The position numbers and the translations under genes are program-made. A DNA stretch of 64,000 nt from a cyanobiont of Ornithocercus magnificus. GTDB taxonomy: Bacteria > Cyanobacteriota > Cyanobacteriia > PCC-6307 > Cyanobiaceae. The notes below the pieces were generated by a model. It was not told the DNA's origin. It saw nothing but the letters and a program-made list of their open reading frames with translations, and ran no database searches. The stretch lies in the NCBI GenBank assembly GCA_007996965.1, contig BIMP01000001.1, positions 992,001-1,056,000 of the forward strand, written 5' to 3'. Position 1 is the stretch's first letter. Every line of letters starts with the position of its first letter. Of the stretch, positions 36,695-46,906 are shown piece by piece.

Positions 36695-36948
36695 TTAAGT
36701 CTCGTCCTAAGCAGCTTCACCTGACCCGATTCCTAACACGGACAATAACTAGTCTACCTAGACCCCTAGCTTTTGAGCCTACACAGACCTCAAGAGTCAA
36801 CTTATGGACACACTGTCGTAGATCTGAAACAGGATTTAAGAATTTAAGTTTAACCTAAGGGCTTAGATTTCAGATTCCTGACGAGTTGCCTGCAAACAAC
36901 TAAAGACTCTGCAGTCAGGTACTGTAGATTCGCTGCAGGAGTGTAACA

Positions 36949-37860
36949 TTGTCTATATTGAGCCGCTATAGTAGCGTTCGTCCTCATGAGCGTTTACCAG
37001 ATTGGTTGCATAAGCCACTCGGTGATGCCTCTGAGTTGGAGAAAGTACAGTCTGTTGTGAAAGGCAACCGGCTACACACTATATGTGAGGAGGGTCATTG
37101 TCCCAATCGTGGTGAGTGTTATGCAGCTGGTACTGCCACATTCCTTTTAGGAGGGCCAGCCTGCACTCGGAATTGTGCTTTCTGCCAGGTAGAGAAGGGG
37201 CAAGTCCCTATGCCAGTTGATGTACATGAGGCTGAGCGAGTTGCAGATGCAGTAGCTACTATGAGGCTGAGTTATGTAGTGCTCACAGCTGTTGCTCGTG
37301 ATGATCTTCCTGACCATGGCGCCAGTCTGTTTGCACGAACGATCACTGCAATTCACGCTTATCATCCTCTAGTAGCTGTTGAAGTGCTCACGCCCGATTT
37401 CTGGAGGAATTATTCAGACCACAGTGAAGCGATAACAGCACAACGGCGCTGTTTAGCTACAGTGCTAGCAGCTGCCCCAGTTTGCTTTAGCCACAATATA
37501 GAGACTGTACAGCGACTCCAGAAAGAAGTACGACGCGGTGCAACCTATGAGCACTCGCTTAAGCTGCTCTTTGCAGCGCGTGAGCTCGCTCCTAATATTC
37601 CTACGAAGTCTGGCTTGATGCTAGGGCTAGGTGAAACACGTGAAGAGGTAGTTGAGGCACTTACTGATCTACGCTCCGTAGGTTGCCAAAAGATTACTCT
37701 TGGACAATACCTACGACCCTCACTGAATCATATACCTGTCACCCGATATTGGCATCCTGAAGAATTTAGAGACCTTGGTGCCATTGCTTGTGACCTTGGT
37801 TTCACGCAAGTGCGTAGTGGTCCGCTGGTACGTAGTAGCTATCACGCTGCTGAGAGGTGA
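36949..37860 (+). CDS. lipA: Lipoyl synthase
   Basis: Radical SAM enzyme that inserts two sulfurs into octanoyl groups of the pyruvate dehydrogenase and glycine cleavage systems. 303 residues, TTG start at 36949 (LSRYSSVRP). Auxiliary cluster motif [12 protein letters not shown] near residues 46-58, radical SAM motif CTRNCAFC near 71-78 and C-terminal RSSYHA with the conserved serine ligand. Other blocks: [27 protein letters not shown] and SGLMLGLGE. Convergent with the next gene, overlapping by 19 bases. Confidence 0.95.
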   Translation: MSILSRYSSVRPHERLPDWLHKPLGDASELEKVQSVVKGNRLHTICEEGHCPNRGECYAAGTATFLLGGPACTRNCAFCQVEKGQVPMPVDVHEAERVADAVATMRLSYVVLTAVARDDLPDHGASLFARTITAIHAYHPLVAVEVLTPDFWRNYSDHSEAITAQRRCLATVLAAAPVCFSHNIETVQRLQKEVRRGATYEHSLKLLFAARELAPNIPTKSGLMLGLGETREEVVEALTDLRSVGCQKITLGQYLRPSLNHIPVTRYWHPEEFRDLGAIACDLGFTQVRSGPLVRSSYHAAER

Positions 37861-38363
37861 TTATACCACCTACGCTCACTGATTGCTAGCACATGGTGGC
37901 AGTCTCCACACATCAGTTCCCCAGTACCACCCCACACCAGTCTCAGGGGTAGATCTGTCAAGCTACCCCCTAGTACATGCAAACGGCTGAAGCCGCGCTG
38001 CTTGAAGTAACGTACAAGACGGCGGTGTTGATACTCATCATCGCAAATTGCTAGTAGGCGTGCCTGACGACAGGGTGTTGACTCTAGGGCCCAACTCATT
38101 GTCGCTGCCCAGATCAAGTTTCCCACTCCAGCAGGAGAACCAAGCTTCACGCGCATTGTGTCCAACTGTAGCCCATTGCGAGCTCCATAAGCCCAGGCCT
38201 TCATCTCGCCAAGGATCTGTAAACAGTCATCTGATATGTGCTGTGCTACCACCAAACGCAATGCCCACAATCCTAAAGGCCGCCTAACCTGTAACCGCAG
38301 CAACAGACGCCGCTGACGTGCGGATAATTCGAGCTGATGCAGTTTCGTCTCTACTACTGTCAC
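37842..38363 (-). CDS. Conserved protein, GNAT acetyltransferase-like
   Basis: 173 residues, Arg/Leu-rich, basic. The part [31 protein letters not shown] resembles the acetyl-CoA-binding region of GNAT proteins, followed by [15 protein letters not shown], a typical GNAT end strand/helix. Near the C-terminus a CGDCHH motif could bind a metal. The assignment is tentative; I would otherwise call it a conserved hypothetical protein. Overlaps lipA tail to tail by 19 bases. Downstream of bioB on the same strand, with a hairpin between them at 38386-38409. Confidence 0.55.
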   Translation of the reverse strand: MTVVETKLHQLELSARQRRLLLRLQVRRPLGLWALRLVVAQHISDDCLQILGEMKAWAYGARNGLQLDTMRVKLGSPAGVGNLIWAATMSWALESTPCRQARLLAICDDEYQHRRLVRYFKQRGFSRLHVLGGSLTDLPLRLVWGGTGELMCGDCHHVLAISERRWYNHLSAA

Positions 38364-38385
38364 TAAATTTTAGGGTTGGTTAGGC

Positions 38386-38409
38386 AAGTAATACCCATGT
38401 GGGTTACTT
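38386..38409. terminator. Bulged hairpin between bioB and the GNAT-like gene
   Basis: AAGTA-AT-ACCC (38386-38396) pairs with GGGT-TACTT (38401-38409) around an ATGT loop: nine pairs with a 2-base bulge. Read on the plus strand it runs into TTTTG. It may end bioB or insulate the two genes. Confidence 0.35.
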
Positions 38410-38581
38410 TTGAATTTATGGAGAAGTTAATCTTACTATCTTGAATATTTACTGCTACACATATCTTAAAGGTTTTTAGCACTCTTGGAAAGCGTAGAAA
38501 GGTACTCCTATTGATTATAGATGAGTAGTTTCCTCCAGTAGAAAATCTTTACTCTTAACACGTTGGTGGAGTGAAATTCGT

Positions 38582-39589
38582 TTATGCTCGTATTTCATTG
38601 AATCTACCTGGATAGCAAGCTAGGCTTGTATGAACACCTGCAGCAGCAAGAAGCTCCTGATCAGCCTGTACTGCAGGGTTACTAGTGGTAAGCAGAGTAT
38701 CACCGTAAAAGATGGAATCTGCGCCGGCCTGTAGGCAAAGAATCTGCGCTTCGCGACTGAGCTGCTCCCTGCCCGCACTAAGGCGTACACGACTATGTGG
38801 CATTAGGATGCGTGCAGTTGCAACCATCCGGAGTAATTCGAGTGAATCAACGCTGGGACTATCTTCTAAGGGGGTACCTTCCACAGCAACAAGGCTATTG
38901 ATAGGAACACTTTCAGGATGGGGCTGCATCTTAGCTAGAACCTGGAGCATAGAAGCTCGATCGGTAATAGTCTCTCCCATGCCAATAATACCACCGCAGC
39001 ATAGAGTAATACCAGCAGCGCGAATTCTTTTTAGTGTCTCAAGTCGTTCTTGATAGGTCCGAGTAGTGATGATTTGGTCGTAGTGCTCTGGGCTCGTATC
39101 AAGATTGTGGTTGTAAGCAGTTAGGCCAGCCTCAGCAAGCCGCTCTGCCTGGGCATCTGTAAGCATGCCTGCTGTCACGCAGGCCTCGAGACCGAGCTGA
39201 CGGACTCCTCTAACCATTGACAGCATGGCCTCGAAAGGGGTTCCGTCCCGAATCTCTCGCCAGGCCCAACCCATACAGAATCGCTCAGCCCCAGCTGCTT
39301 GAGCATGACGGGCCCGCTCGAGCACATTTTCCACCTCTAATTCTGGTCTGTTGCCTAGGTCACTACTGTGATGCATGGATTGCGGACAGTATGCACAGTC
39401 CTCTTCACATCCCCCAGTTCTCACACTGAGAAGGGAAGCTAACTGGACCCGATAGCCAGGGTTAGCGGAGCGATGTACATTCTGAGCTTGCCACAAGAGA
39501 TCCATCAGTGGCAGTTCAAGGATGTCCTGAATCTCGGACATTGTCCAATCATATCGGACGTTAGGATGAACTGGCATTGGCGTCAACAT
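38582..39589 (-). CDS. bioB: Biotin synthase
   Basis: Radical SAM enzyme converting dethiobiotin to biotin. 335 residues. Cluster motif [13 protein letters not shown] near 54-66, [44 protein letters not shown] and the C-terminal FYGDTLLTT with NPAVQAD. Last gene of the minus-strand cluster lysA-cdaA-uppS-bioB, 22 bases after uppS. No other biotin gene with certainty in the window; the BioD-like protein at 60516 is a weak candidate. Confidence 0.96.
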   Translation of the reverse strand: MLTPMPVHPNVRYDWTMSEIQDILELPLMDLLWQAQNVHRSANPGYRVQLASLLSVRTGGCEEDCAYCPQSMHHSSDLGNRPELEVENVLERARHAQAAGAERFCMGWAWREIRDGTPFEAMLSMVRGVRQLGLEACVTAGMLTDAQAERLAEAGLTAYNHNLDTSPEHYDQIITTRTYQERLETLKRIRAAGITLCCGGIIGMGETITDRASMLQVLAKMQPHPESVPINSLVAVEGTPLEDSPSVDSLELLRMVATARILMPHSRVRLSAGREQLSREAQILCLQAGADSIFYGDTLLTTSNPAVQADQELLAAAGVHTSLACYPGRFNEIRA

Positions 39590-39611
39590 TGCCGTATTGC
39601 CCCCGCATTTC

Positions 39612-40385
39612 TCAAGTTCCTATAGTGCCAAAGCGACGCTGTCGGCCCTGATAATCTATAAGGGCCCTGGTCAAAGCAGCGGCATCGAAATCAGGCCAGT
39701 AAATTTCAGTGATGTAGATCTCTGCATATGCTAGCTGCCACAGCAAAAAGTTGCTGATCCGTTGCTCACCGCTCGTTCGGATCAAAAGGTCTGGATCTTG
39801 CTCACCAGCAGTGAAGAGTTCTTCCGCAAACAGAGTCTCATCGATGGAAGCTGGATCAAGCTCACCAGCAGCTGCCCTAGCAGCTAAGGTGCGTGCAGCT
39901 TGCACAAGTTCCAGCCTACCGCCGTAGTTAGTACAGACATTGAAACGAATTCCTCTGTTTCTAGAAGTACGCTCTGTAGCTTCGGCAATTAAGTCCTGAA
40001 GACGGTGTGGCAAAGCGTCGAGATCACCAAGAAAGCGGATCCTGACCTTTCCTCTCTCAAGAGATTGAAGCTCTCGCTGCAGTACCTTCTCGAATAAAGC
40101 CATTAGAAAGCTTACTTCATCACTAGGGCGCGACCAGTTTTCAGTCGAGAAAGCATAGGCAGTCAGGGTACCAATTCCCCAGTCGCTGCAAAGTTTCAGT
40201 GTGGATTTCAGTGCTTCCACTCCGGCGCGATGCCCCATCATGCGGGGGAGACCACGAGAACAAGCCCAGCGGCCATTGCCATCCATAATTACGGCTACAT
40301 GAGCAGGGAGCCGTCCTGGGTCAAGATCGGCGGGGCATGGCTGCCTCTGCTCAATCTTCATTCCATAGGTGAGACGCCCGCTCAC
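39612..40385 (-). CDS. uppS: Isoprenyl transferase (undecaprenyl diphosphate synthase)
   Basis: Cis-prenyltransferase making the C55 lipid carrier for peptidoglycan and other glycans. 257 residues. Catalytic motif [11 protein letters not shown] with Asp35, [27 protein letters not shown] and the C-terminal [24 protein letters not shown] region (seen as [10 protein letters not shown] and [11 protein letters not shown]). GTG 40385 overlaps the cdaA stop (GTGA); ATG 40361 (MKIEQRQP) is an alternative. Placed with the c-di-AMP cyclase and lysA, so this is a cell-envelope operon. Confidence 0.95.
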   Translation of the reverse strand: MSGRLTYGMKIEQRQPCPADLDPGRLPAHVAVIMDGNGRWACSRGLPRMMGHRAGVEALKSTLKLCSDWGIGTLTAYAFSTENWSRPSDEVSFLMALFEKVLQRELQSLERGKVRIRFLGDLDALPHRLQDLIAEATERTSRNRGIRFNVCTNYGGRLELVQAARTLAARAAAGELDPASIDETLFAEELFTAGEQDPDLLIRTSGEQRISNFLLWQLAYAEIYITEIYWPDFDAAALTRALIDYQGRQRRFGTIGT

Positions 40386-41227
40386 GTGGGGGAATCCTGG
40401 GTCGCGCTGATTACGCTACGCCGGTTTGTCTGTCCAACCGGCTGTACCGTAGAGATTAGTTCTGTGAGCAGATCCTGCAGACGGCTGCTAGTGATAGGTC
40501 TCTCTAGACATCCCTGATTGGCGAGCGAGAGAGTACCGCTTTCCTCAGAGACCACAACGCAGATGCAACGATCGAAGCGCTCAGTAATTCCCAGCGCTGC
40601 CAAATGGCGTGTACCGTAACGGCTAATCCCCTGGCGCGAGAGTGGTAGAATGACGCCGGCGGATACGATGCGGTTACCTTTAATGATCACAGCACCATCA
40701 TGCAAAGGTGTATCAGAAGCGAAAAGATTCAGCAAGAGCTCGCTGCTAAGTTGGGCATCAATGCTGATACCAGCGTTGAGAAAGTCTTCAGGCCGCAGGT
40801 CACTGCCAAGATCAACAACTACAAGTGCACCTCGGCGGCTCTGGGAGAGGCGTCCGGCAGCTTCAGTTAGCTGAGCGACAGTACTAGCTGAGGCACCTAG
40901 TCTCCGCTGCGGGCTGCCAAGTAGAACGCCTAGGCGGCCTGTCCCCAATAGTTCCATTAACCGTCTTAGCTCACCTTGCCAGAGGATTGCCAGCGAGAGG
41001 GAACAGGCCAGAACCAAGGCGTCGGTTAGCTTTGAAGTCAGAGGCAGGTTTGCGTAGCGTTGCACAAGCCAAGCAAGTGCAACTAGGAAGAGATAGCCCC
41101 TTAGCAGCCAGAGGTTCCGAGCCTCATTGACCCGGGAAAGTAGTAGGGAGCCGAGAGCTGAGGCAAAGAAGATGTCAAGCAGCAGGCGCGGGCTGATCAG
41201 CCCCCACAAGCTCACTCCATTGATCAC
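40382..41227 (-). CDS. cdaA: Diadenylate cyclase (c-di-AMP synthase, CdaA type)
   Basis: 281 residues. Three N-terminal membrane segments (about 3-100: [48 protein letters not shown]) then the DAC domain. The nucleotide-binding DGA motif is present ([13 protein letters not shown]). The second motif, usually RHRAA, reads [14 protein letters not shown], with Leu in place of the second Arg; this may be usual in cyanobacteria, I cannot check. Makes c-di-AMP, which controls potassium and osmolyte transport and wall integrity. Overlaps uppS by 4 bases and starts 13 bases after lysA. Confidence 0.92.
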   Translation of the reverse strand: MINGVSLWGLISPRLLLDIFFASALGSLLLSRVNEARNLWLLRGYLFLVALAWLVQRYANLPLTSKLTDALVLACSLSLAILWQGELRRLMELLGTGRLGVLLGSPQRRLGASASTVAQLTEAAGRLSQSRRGALVVVDLGSDLRPEDFLNAGISIDAQLSSELLLNLFASDTPLHDGAVIIKGNRIVSAGVILPLSRQGISRYGTRHLAALGITERFDRCICVVVSEESGTLSLANQGCLERPITSSRLQDLLTELISTVQPVGQTNRRSVISATQDSPT

Positions 41228-41240
41228 ATAGTCTCTCCAT

Positions 41241-42608
41241 CTAGGTTACTTCTGCAAGATGCTTTGGCAGGACATCAAGTCGTAGTAAGTCCTCATCACT
41301 CTCACGGCGCTGGACCAATTCGGATTGACCATCGTGGACAAGTACGGCTGCTGGCCGGGGAATGCGATTGTAGTTGGAGCTCATCGATGCGTTGTAAGCC
41401 CCAGTGGCAAAGACTGCAAGCACCTGGCCACTTTGGCTGCGCGGTAGTGCAACGTCTTTCAGTAGTACATCGCCAGATTCGCAGTGTTTTCCCGCCAGGG
41501 TTACAACCTCCTCAGCGGCAGCTGTGGGGCAATCAGCTAGGCAGGCAGTGTAACTGGATTGGTAGGTAATTGGTCGTGGGTTATCGCTCATACCACCATC
41601 AACCGACACGTAAGTGCGTAGGCCAGGGATAGTCTTACGAGAGCCAATTCGGTAGAGTGTCACTCCGGCAGTAGCAACAAGTGAACGGCCTGGCTCACAG
41701 AGCAATTTAGGTAGCTCAAGACGGTGAGCGTAGCAAGCACTTGATACCGCTTTAGAAACTTCCTCAACCCAGGTGTCAATGCTTGGTGGATCATCAGATT
41801 TTGTATAGCGGACACCTAGGCCGCCTCCCACATTGAGATAATTGACAGGGTGGCCAATTTGGCGGGCCAAGTCAAGGACACTAACCATTATGGTTGCTAG
41901 ATTGCGGTGTGGTTCAAGCTCGAATATCTGTGAGCCGATATGGGCATGAAGTCCGATAAGATTAACCCAAGAACAATTCTTGAGCTCTTTTAGAATACCC
42001 TCCAGGTAATCAGGGTCGAAACCAAACTTACTATCAAGATGCCCTGTCTGTATGTATTCGTGAGTATGACATTCAATGCCAGGTGTAAAGCGCAGCATTA
42101 CTCGGGCGGGCTGATTATTAGTAGGTACTATCTGGGCCAGTTGTTCAAGATCGTACGTGTTGTCAACAACAATTGTAGCACCTTTATTGTAAGCGAGCGT
42201 TAACTCCTTGTCAGACTTGTTGTTACCATGAAGGACTATATGTTCAGGTAATACTCCACCACGCAAAGCTGTCAGTAGCTCACCAGATGACACAGCATCG
42301 AGACCAAGTCCTTCAGAGGCGACCAGATGGCTTAAAGCTAGTGAGCTGTTGGCCTTTGAAGCATAAAGTGGGAGAGCTATTCCCGGATAGTGTTGTTGCA
42401 AAGCTTGCTGGTAAGCACGACAAGATAGTCTTAGAGTCTCTTCATCAAGCACGTACAGTGGGGTGCCCCAACGTTCAGCAAGCTCGCTGAGCTGACAGCC
42501 TCCCACAAATAGCTTGCCATCACTCCCTAGTGCAGCAGTTACAGGAGCTATATTGCAGTTAGGACTGCTGAGATTTTTCCCAGGTTCATAGGGGGTAACC
42601 GAAGGCAT
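41241..42608 (-). CDS. lysA: Diaminopimelate decarboxylase
   Basis: PLP enzyme for the last step of lysine synthesis from meso-DAP, the peptidoglycan cross-linking amino acid. 455 residues, alanine-racemase-like barrel first, beta domain last. PLP lysine in LYASKANSSLAL near residue 83, GLDAVSSGELLTAL, HGNNKSD, HIGSQIFELEPH, LNVGGGLGVRY, CEPGRSLVA, CESGDVLLKD and GAYNASMSSNYNRIPRPA. First gene of lysA-cdaA-uppS-bioB. Two perfect inverted repeats lie upstream at 42642-42667 and 42797-42831. Confidence 0.96.
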   Translation of the reverse strand: MPSVTPYEPGKNLSSPNCNIAPVTAALGSDGKLFVGGCQLSELAERWGTPLYVLDEETLRLSCRAYQQALQQHYPGIALPLYASKANSSLALSHLVASEGLGLDAVSSGELLTALRGGVLPEHIVLHGNNKSDKELTLAYNKGATIVVDNTYDLEQLAQIVPTNNQPARVMLRFTPGIECHTHEYIQTGHLDSKFGFDPDYLEGILKELKNCSWVNLIGLHAHIGSQIFELEPHRNLATIMVSVLDLARQIGHPVNYLNVGGGLGVRYTKSDDPPSIDTWVEEVSKAVSSACYAHRLELPKLLCEPGRSLVATAGVTLYRIGSRKTIPGLRTYVSVDGGMSDNPRPITYQSSYTACLADCPTAAAEEVVTLAGKHCESGDVLLKDVALPRSQSGQVLAVFATGAYNASMSSNYNRIPRPAAVLVHDGQSELVQRRESDEDLLRLDVLPKHLAEVT

Positions 42609-42641
42609 GATTTTGAGAGGCTATCAGTCCAGCAATTTAGT

Positions 42642-42667
42642 AATTGACCTGGTACAAGAGGTCAATT
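42642..42667. repeat. Perfect 9-bp inverted repeat upstream of lysA
   Basis: AATTGACCT (42642-42650) and AGGTCAATT (42659-42667) with an 8-base centre GGTACAAG, ending 33 bases before the lysA ATG. Operator or leader hairpin in the lysA transcript; undetermined. Confidence 0.45.
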
Positions 42668-42796
42668 CCTACTCAGTAATTTAGAAATGGGCCACCCTAC
42701 AAGACCGTCCCAGGATGCGAACACTTACGATATCGTACCTACCTATAGTTTCTGGTTAATATACAGCAGCTTCTAGGTGCAACTACTACAATAGTT

Positions 42797-42831
42797 TACC
42801 CCTCGTTTACGCCACCATTTTCAGAGGGGTA
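42797..42831. repeat. Perfect 8-bp inverted repeat in the lysA-clpC spacer
   Basis: TACCCCTC (42797-42804) and GAGGGGTA (42824-42831) with a 19-base spacer. Either a hairpin in the lysA leader or a binding site for a dimeric protein. Confidence 0.4.
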
Positions 42832-43147
42832 CCAGATTAACCTGGAGCCTAATTCCAGCCTACTAGCAAACCTAAACTAAGTGGAACACAGTTTGCATTA
42901 ACTACATATAATAACGGCAGCATAGTTTACAGTAACACCTAGGACTACAGACTCTAGTTGCAAGCTATACAAAATAAGTAAGGTGTAGATTACTAATGTC
43001 TGCAGCAAACAAAGAATTCTGGGTGATCTCACCAACCTGAGTCATAATGTTCACTGCAGCCAAGGCTAGAACCTGCTTGCGAACTAACTGAATTGATCAC
43101 CCACACGCATTCATCACTTACCCCTGATAGGTTGGAGGTCGCTACAT

Positions 43148-43156
43148 ATGGCCTGA
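43148..43156 (+). promoter_or_regulatory. Two-codon upstream ORF (Met-Ala-stop) with Shine-Dalgarno before clpC
   Basis: ATG GCC TGA at 43148-43156 lies in the clpC frame, three bases before the clpC ATG at 43160. GGAGG at 43134-43138 is 9 bases from this mini-ORF start but 21 bases from the clpC start. Initiation followed by termination and restart would be possible; function is inferred. Confidence 0.35.
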
Positions 43157-43159
43157 CCG

Positions 43160-45721
43160 ATGTTCGAGCGCTTTACTGAAAAGGCCATCAAGGTGATCAT
43201 GCTGGCCCAGGAGGAGGCTCGCCGCCTCGGCCACAACTTTGTTGGCACCGAGCAGATCTTACTTGGGCTTATAGGTGAGGGGACTGGTGTGGCTGCCAAA
43301 GTTCTCAAATCAATGGGGGTAAATCTCAAGGATGCCCGTGTAGAAGTGGAAAAGATCATTGGCCGCGGCTCTGGCTTTGTGGCAGTTGAAATCCCTTTCA
43401 CACCTCGGGCAAAGCGTGTCCTCGAACTTTCACTTGAGGAGGCTAGACAACTTGGCCACAACTATATTGGCACTGAGCACCTTTTGCTAGGTTTAATCCG
43501 TGAGGGTGAAGGGGTAGCTGCTAGGGTTCTCGAAAATCTCGGTGTTGATCTAGCAAAGGTACGAACCCAAGTAATCAGAATGCTTGGCGAGACAGCTGAG
43601 GTTTCTGCTGCTGGAGGCAGCGCGAAAGGGTCTAGCAAGACACCAACACTAGACGAGTTTGGCAGTAATCTTACACAGCTAGCTACTGAGGCAAAGCTGG
43701 ATCCAGTTGTTGGACGTCACAATGAAATCGATCGAGTTATCCAGATTCTCGGACGTCGTACCAAAAACAATCCAGTACTGATTGGAGAACCTGGTGTCGG
43801 AAAGACAGCTATTGCTGAAGGCTTGGCTCAGCGAATACAGCAAGGTGATGTGCCTGATATCTTAGAAGAGAAAAGAGTCTTAACGCTTGATATAGGACTG
43901 CTAGTAGCAGGTACTAAGTACCGTGGTGAGTTTGAAGAGCGCCTCAAGAAAATTATGGAAGAAATCAAGGCCGCTGGGAATGTGATTCTTGTGATTGATG
44001 AAGTACATACTCTTATAGGTGCTGGTGCAGCTGAAGGCGCTATCGACGCAGCTAATATTCTGAAACCTGCTCTCGCACGTGGTGAGATGCAGTGCATTGG
44101 TGCTACCACACTTGACGAATACCGTAAACATATAGAACGGGATGCTGCGCTTGAGCGACGCTTCCAGCCGGTGACAGTAGGCGAGCCCTCGATAGAAGAC
44201 ACCATAGAGATTCTACGAGGTCTCCGGGAGCGTTATGAACAGCACCATAGACTCAAAATCACCGACAAAGCCCTTGAGGCAGCTGCTACATTGGGAGATA
44301 GATATATCTCGGATCGCTTCTTACCTGACAAAGCTATCGACCTAATTGATGAAGCTGGCAGCCGTGTAAGACTACTCAACTCAAAGCTACCACCTGAAGC
44401 CAAGGAAGTTGACAAAGAGCTACGTAGCATACAGAAGAAAAAAGAAGAGGCTGTCCGAGAGCAAGATTTCAACAAAGCTAGTGAGCTCAGAGACCGTGAG
44501 ATTGAACTACGCGAGAAAATCCGCTCACTTCTCCAAAGCAGTCGCATAGAGCCTAGTTCTTCCTCTGAAAACAAGGTTTCCACAGTTGGAGAAATTAGCT
44601 CTGACCCAACTACAACTACTATTTCAGCAAATGTGGCCCTAAATACACCGATGGTTGGCGAGGAGGACATTGCCCAGATAGTTGCTTCCTGGACCGGTGT
44701 CCCAGTTCAGAAGCTAACCGAAAGCGAATCGATGAAGCTTTTAAACATGGAAGAGACCCTGCACCAACGCTTAATCGGTCAGGATGAAGCTGTAAAAGCA
44801 GTCTCTAAGGCAATCCGGCGTGCACGTGTAGGCCTGAAAAATCCCAACCGACCAATTGCTAGTTTTATCTTCTCTGGGCCCACTGGTGTTGGCAAGACAG
44901 AGCTAACTAAGGCTCTTGCATCATACTTTTTCGGCAGTGAAGAGGCCATGATCCGGCTTGACATGTCGGAATTCATGGAGCGGCACACAGTTAGCAAACT
45001 AATAGGCTCACCCCCAGGGTATGTGGGTTTCAATGAAGGTGGCCAGCTCACTGAGGCAGTGCGACGCAGGCCTTACACAGTAGTGCTCTTTGACGAAATT
45101 GAAAAAGCCCATCCGGATGTCTTTAATCTACTGCTTCAGCTTCTTGAGGATGGTCGCCTTACCGATTCGAAAGGCCGGACAGTAGATTTTAAGAACACCC
45201 TAATTATTATGACCTCGAATATCGGCTCTAAGGTCATCGAGAAAGGCGGTGGCGGCCTTGGCTTTGAGTTTTCAGGTGAAAATGCAGAAGAAAATCAATA
45301 TAATAGGATTAGATCCCTCGTAAATGAGGAGCTTAAGCAGTATTTCCGACCTGAATTTCTCAACCGTCTAGATGAGATTATTGTCTTCCGTCAGCTCAGC
45401 CGCAATGAGGTTAAGGAAATTGCTGAGATTATGCTGCGCGAGGTTTTTATCCGCATGCAAGACAAGGGAATCAACTTGACAGTCTCTAATGCATTTAAAG
45501 AGCGTTTAGTTGAGGAAGGTTACAACCCTGCCTATGGTGCGCGTCCACTCCGACGTGCAGTCATGCGTCTATTGGAAGATAGCTTGGCTGAAGAGGTACT
45601 ATCTGGAAGAATCAAGGATGGTGATTCAGCCGAGGTTGGTGTTGACGAGAATAAGAAGATTATCGTCCGTCATCTAAATGCTGATAACACTACCCCGCAA
45701 CTCGCTAGTGCCAGCGCCTAG
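43160..45721 (+). CDS. clpC: Clp protease ATP-binding subunit ClpC
   Basis: Hsp100 unfoldase that feeds substrates to ClpP. 853 residues. The start [21 protein letters not shown] is the standard ClpC N-terminus, and two Clp-N repeats cover about 1-145. AAA1: Walker A GEPGVGKT near 209, Walker [16 protein letters not shown] segment ([18 protein letters not shown]) near 435 marks ClpC rather than ClpB. AAA2: GPTGVGKT near 573, [15 protein letters not shown], and NRLDEIIVF. The stop codon lies in a CTAGC/GCTAG stem (45718-45731). Monocistronic or with the next gene 51 bases on. Confidence 0.98.
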   Translation: MFERFTEKAIKVIMLAQEEARRLGHNFVGTEQILLGLIGEGTGVAAKVLKSMGVNLKDARVEVEKIIGRGSGFVAVEIPFTPRAKRVLELSLEEARQLGHNYIGTEHLLLGLIREGEGVAARVLENLGVDLAKVRTQVIRMLGETAEVSAAGGSAKGSSKTPTLDEFGSNLTQLATEAKLDPVVGRHNEIDRVIQILGRRTKNNPVLIGEPGVGKTAIAEGLAQRIQQGDVPDILEEKRVLTLDIGLLVAGTKYRGEFEERLKKIMEEIKAAGNVILVIDEVHTLIGAGAAEGAIDAANILKPALARGEMQCIGATTLDEYRKHIERDAALERRFQPVTVGEPSIEDTIEILRGLRERYEQHHRLKITDKALEAAATLGDRYISDRFLPDKAIDLIDEAGSRVRLLNSKLPPEAKEVDKELRSIQKKKEEAVREQDFNKASELRDREIELREKIRSLLQSSRIEPSSSSENKVSTVGEISSDPTTTTISANVALNTPMVGEEDIAQIVASWTGVPVQKLTESESMKLLNMEETLHQRLIGQDEAVKAVSKAIRRARVGLKNPNRPIASFIFSGPTGVGKTELTKALASYFFGSEEAMIRLDMSEFMERHTVSKLIGSPPGYVGFNEGGQLTEAVRRRPYTVVLFDEIEKAHPDVFNLLLQLLEDGRLTDSKGRTVDFKNTLIIMTSNIGSKVIEKGGGGLGFEFSGENAEENQYNRIRSLVNEELKQYFRPEFLNRLDEIIVFRQLSRNEVKEIAEIMLREVFIRMQDKGINLTVSNAFKERLVEEGYNPAYGARPLRRAVMRLLEDSLAEEVLSGRIKDGDSAEVGVDENKKIIVRHLNADNTTPQLASASA

Positions 45722-45772
45722 CAAATGCTAGTCTTATCAGGTCACTTCTCTTAAACCTAGATTGATTTTAGT

Positions 45773-46906
45773 TTGACCACAACGGTCTCCTCGCTTCCCA
45801 CCAATTCTTACTGTGCAATTGCACCGGCACGAGTCCTTCGTGGCCCTAATGCTTGGTACAGTGGACTGGACATGATTCCAGCACTTGGGCATCAGCCTCT
45901 GCTACTCGGTCGCAGTCAGGTCACTTCGCACCTACTTGATGGTCTTGCAAGTGATCTCCAGCAAAGAAGTATAAGAGTGTCGCGCGTTACTTTGCAAAAC
46001 GATTGCTGTAAAAGCGACCTTAGAACAATCACAGTTGAAGCCCTTAATAAGCATGCTGACGCAGTAATTGCTGCAGGGGGCGGAAAGGTATTAGACGCAG
46101 GAAAATTGTTGGCTCATAAACTCCAGCTTCCCTGTATAACTATACCTTTGAGTGCAGCTACCTGTGCTGGTTGGACTGCACTATCCAACATTTACTCGCC
46201 AGAAGGAGCCTTTCAGAGTGATGTTTCTCTTGAACGCTGTCCTGATCTAATAATTTTTGATCACAATTTTGTGCTCCAAGCACCCGTTAGGACTCTGGCA
46301 AGCGGAATTGCTGATGCCCTAGCAAAGTGGTATGAGACATGGGTAGTTAGTAATACCAGTGAGGATGGAATTACACAGCAAGCGATCCAGATAGCACGCG
46401 TTTTGAGAGATCAGCTCCTCATCGATGGAGTACAGGCTATCCAGAAGCCTGGCAGCGAGGCCTGGATACGTGCAGCAGAAGCCAGTGCGCTTACCGCTGG
46501 TATTGTCAGTGGTCTCAGAGGATCTTATTGTTGCACTGTTGCAGCGCACGCTGTACATAATGGACTTACTCAGCTACCAGCTTGCCGTAGTGTGCTGCAT
46601 GGTGAAAAGGTAGGTTTTGGAATCTTGGTACAGCTCTATCTTGAGGAAAGGTACGGCTACAGTCACCTTGCTGGTCAGGCCCGTCGTCAGTTACTACCGT
46701 TTCTACGTAAACTTGGCTTGCCAGTCAGCCTTAACTGCCTTGGACTAGGTGACTGCCGGTTGTCCGACCTTCGCCAAGTCTGTAACTTCGCTTGCCGGGA
46801 GGGCTCAAGTCTCCACCAATTACCTTTCCCAGTCAGTGAAAATGCACTGCTCGCAGCTCTAGTAGGAGCATCTGAGTGCTGTGGGGTCCAACACAGTGAG
46901 CGCTGA
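45773..46906 (+). CDS. Iron-containing alcohol/glycerol dehydrogenase family protein (GldA-like)
   Basis: 377 residues, TTG start at 45773. NAD-binding GGGKVLDAGK near 100-110; SAATCAGWTALSNIYS; the metal ligands of the family are all present: Asp in SGIADALAKW, His in AAHAVHNGLTQ and His in SVLHGEKVGFG. Family members oxidise glycerol or reduce related ketones with zinc or iron; some are sn-glycerol-1-phosphate dehydrogenases. The substrate here is unknown. It follows clpC by 51 bases and overlaps the start of the alpha/beta hydrolase. Confidence 0.82.
   Translation: MTTTVSSLPTNSYCAIAPARVLRGPNAWYSGLDMIPALGHQPLLLGRSQVTSHLLDGLASDLQQRSIRVSRVTLQNDCCKSDLRTITVEALNKHADAVIAAGGGKVLDAGKLLAHKLQLPCITIPLSAATCAGWTALSNIYSPEGAFQSDVSLERCPDLIIFDHNFVLQAPVRTLASGIADALAKWYETWVVSNTSEDGITQQAIQIARVLRDQLLIDGVQAIQKPGSEAWIRAAEASALTAGIVSGLRGSYCCTVAAHAVHNGLTQLPACRSVLHGEKVGFGILVQLYLEERYGYSHLAGQARRQLLPFLRKLGLPVSLNCLGLGDCRLSDLRQVCNFACREGSSLHQLPFPVSENALLAALVGASECCGVQHSER

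Larger units (their letters stand above)
42609..43159. other. Divergent intergenic region lysA-clpC
   Basis: 551 bases, the second-longest gene-free stretch here. It must hold promoters for lysA (minus) and clpC (plus). Two perfect inverted repeats are present and annotated separately. No protein frame with known motifs was found; the rimI gene that I recall in this place in relatives is absent. Next to clpC lies a GGAGG and a 2-codon ORF (43148-43156). Confidence 0.45.

Noticed and set aside
36695-36948. Remnant of recR in the psbP-lipA gap
   Set aside because: No RecR zinc-finger or Toprim motif could be found in either strand of the gap; too short for a clear pseudogene.
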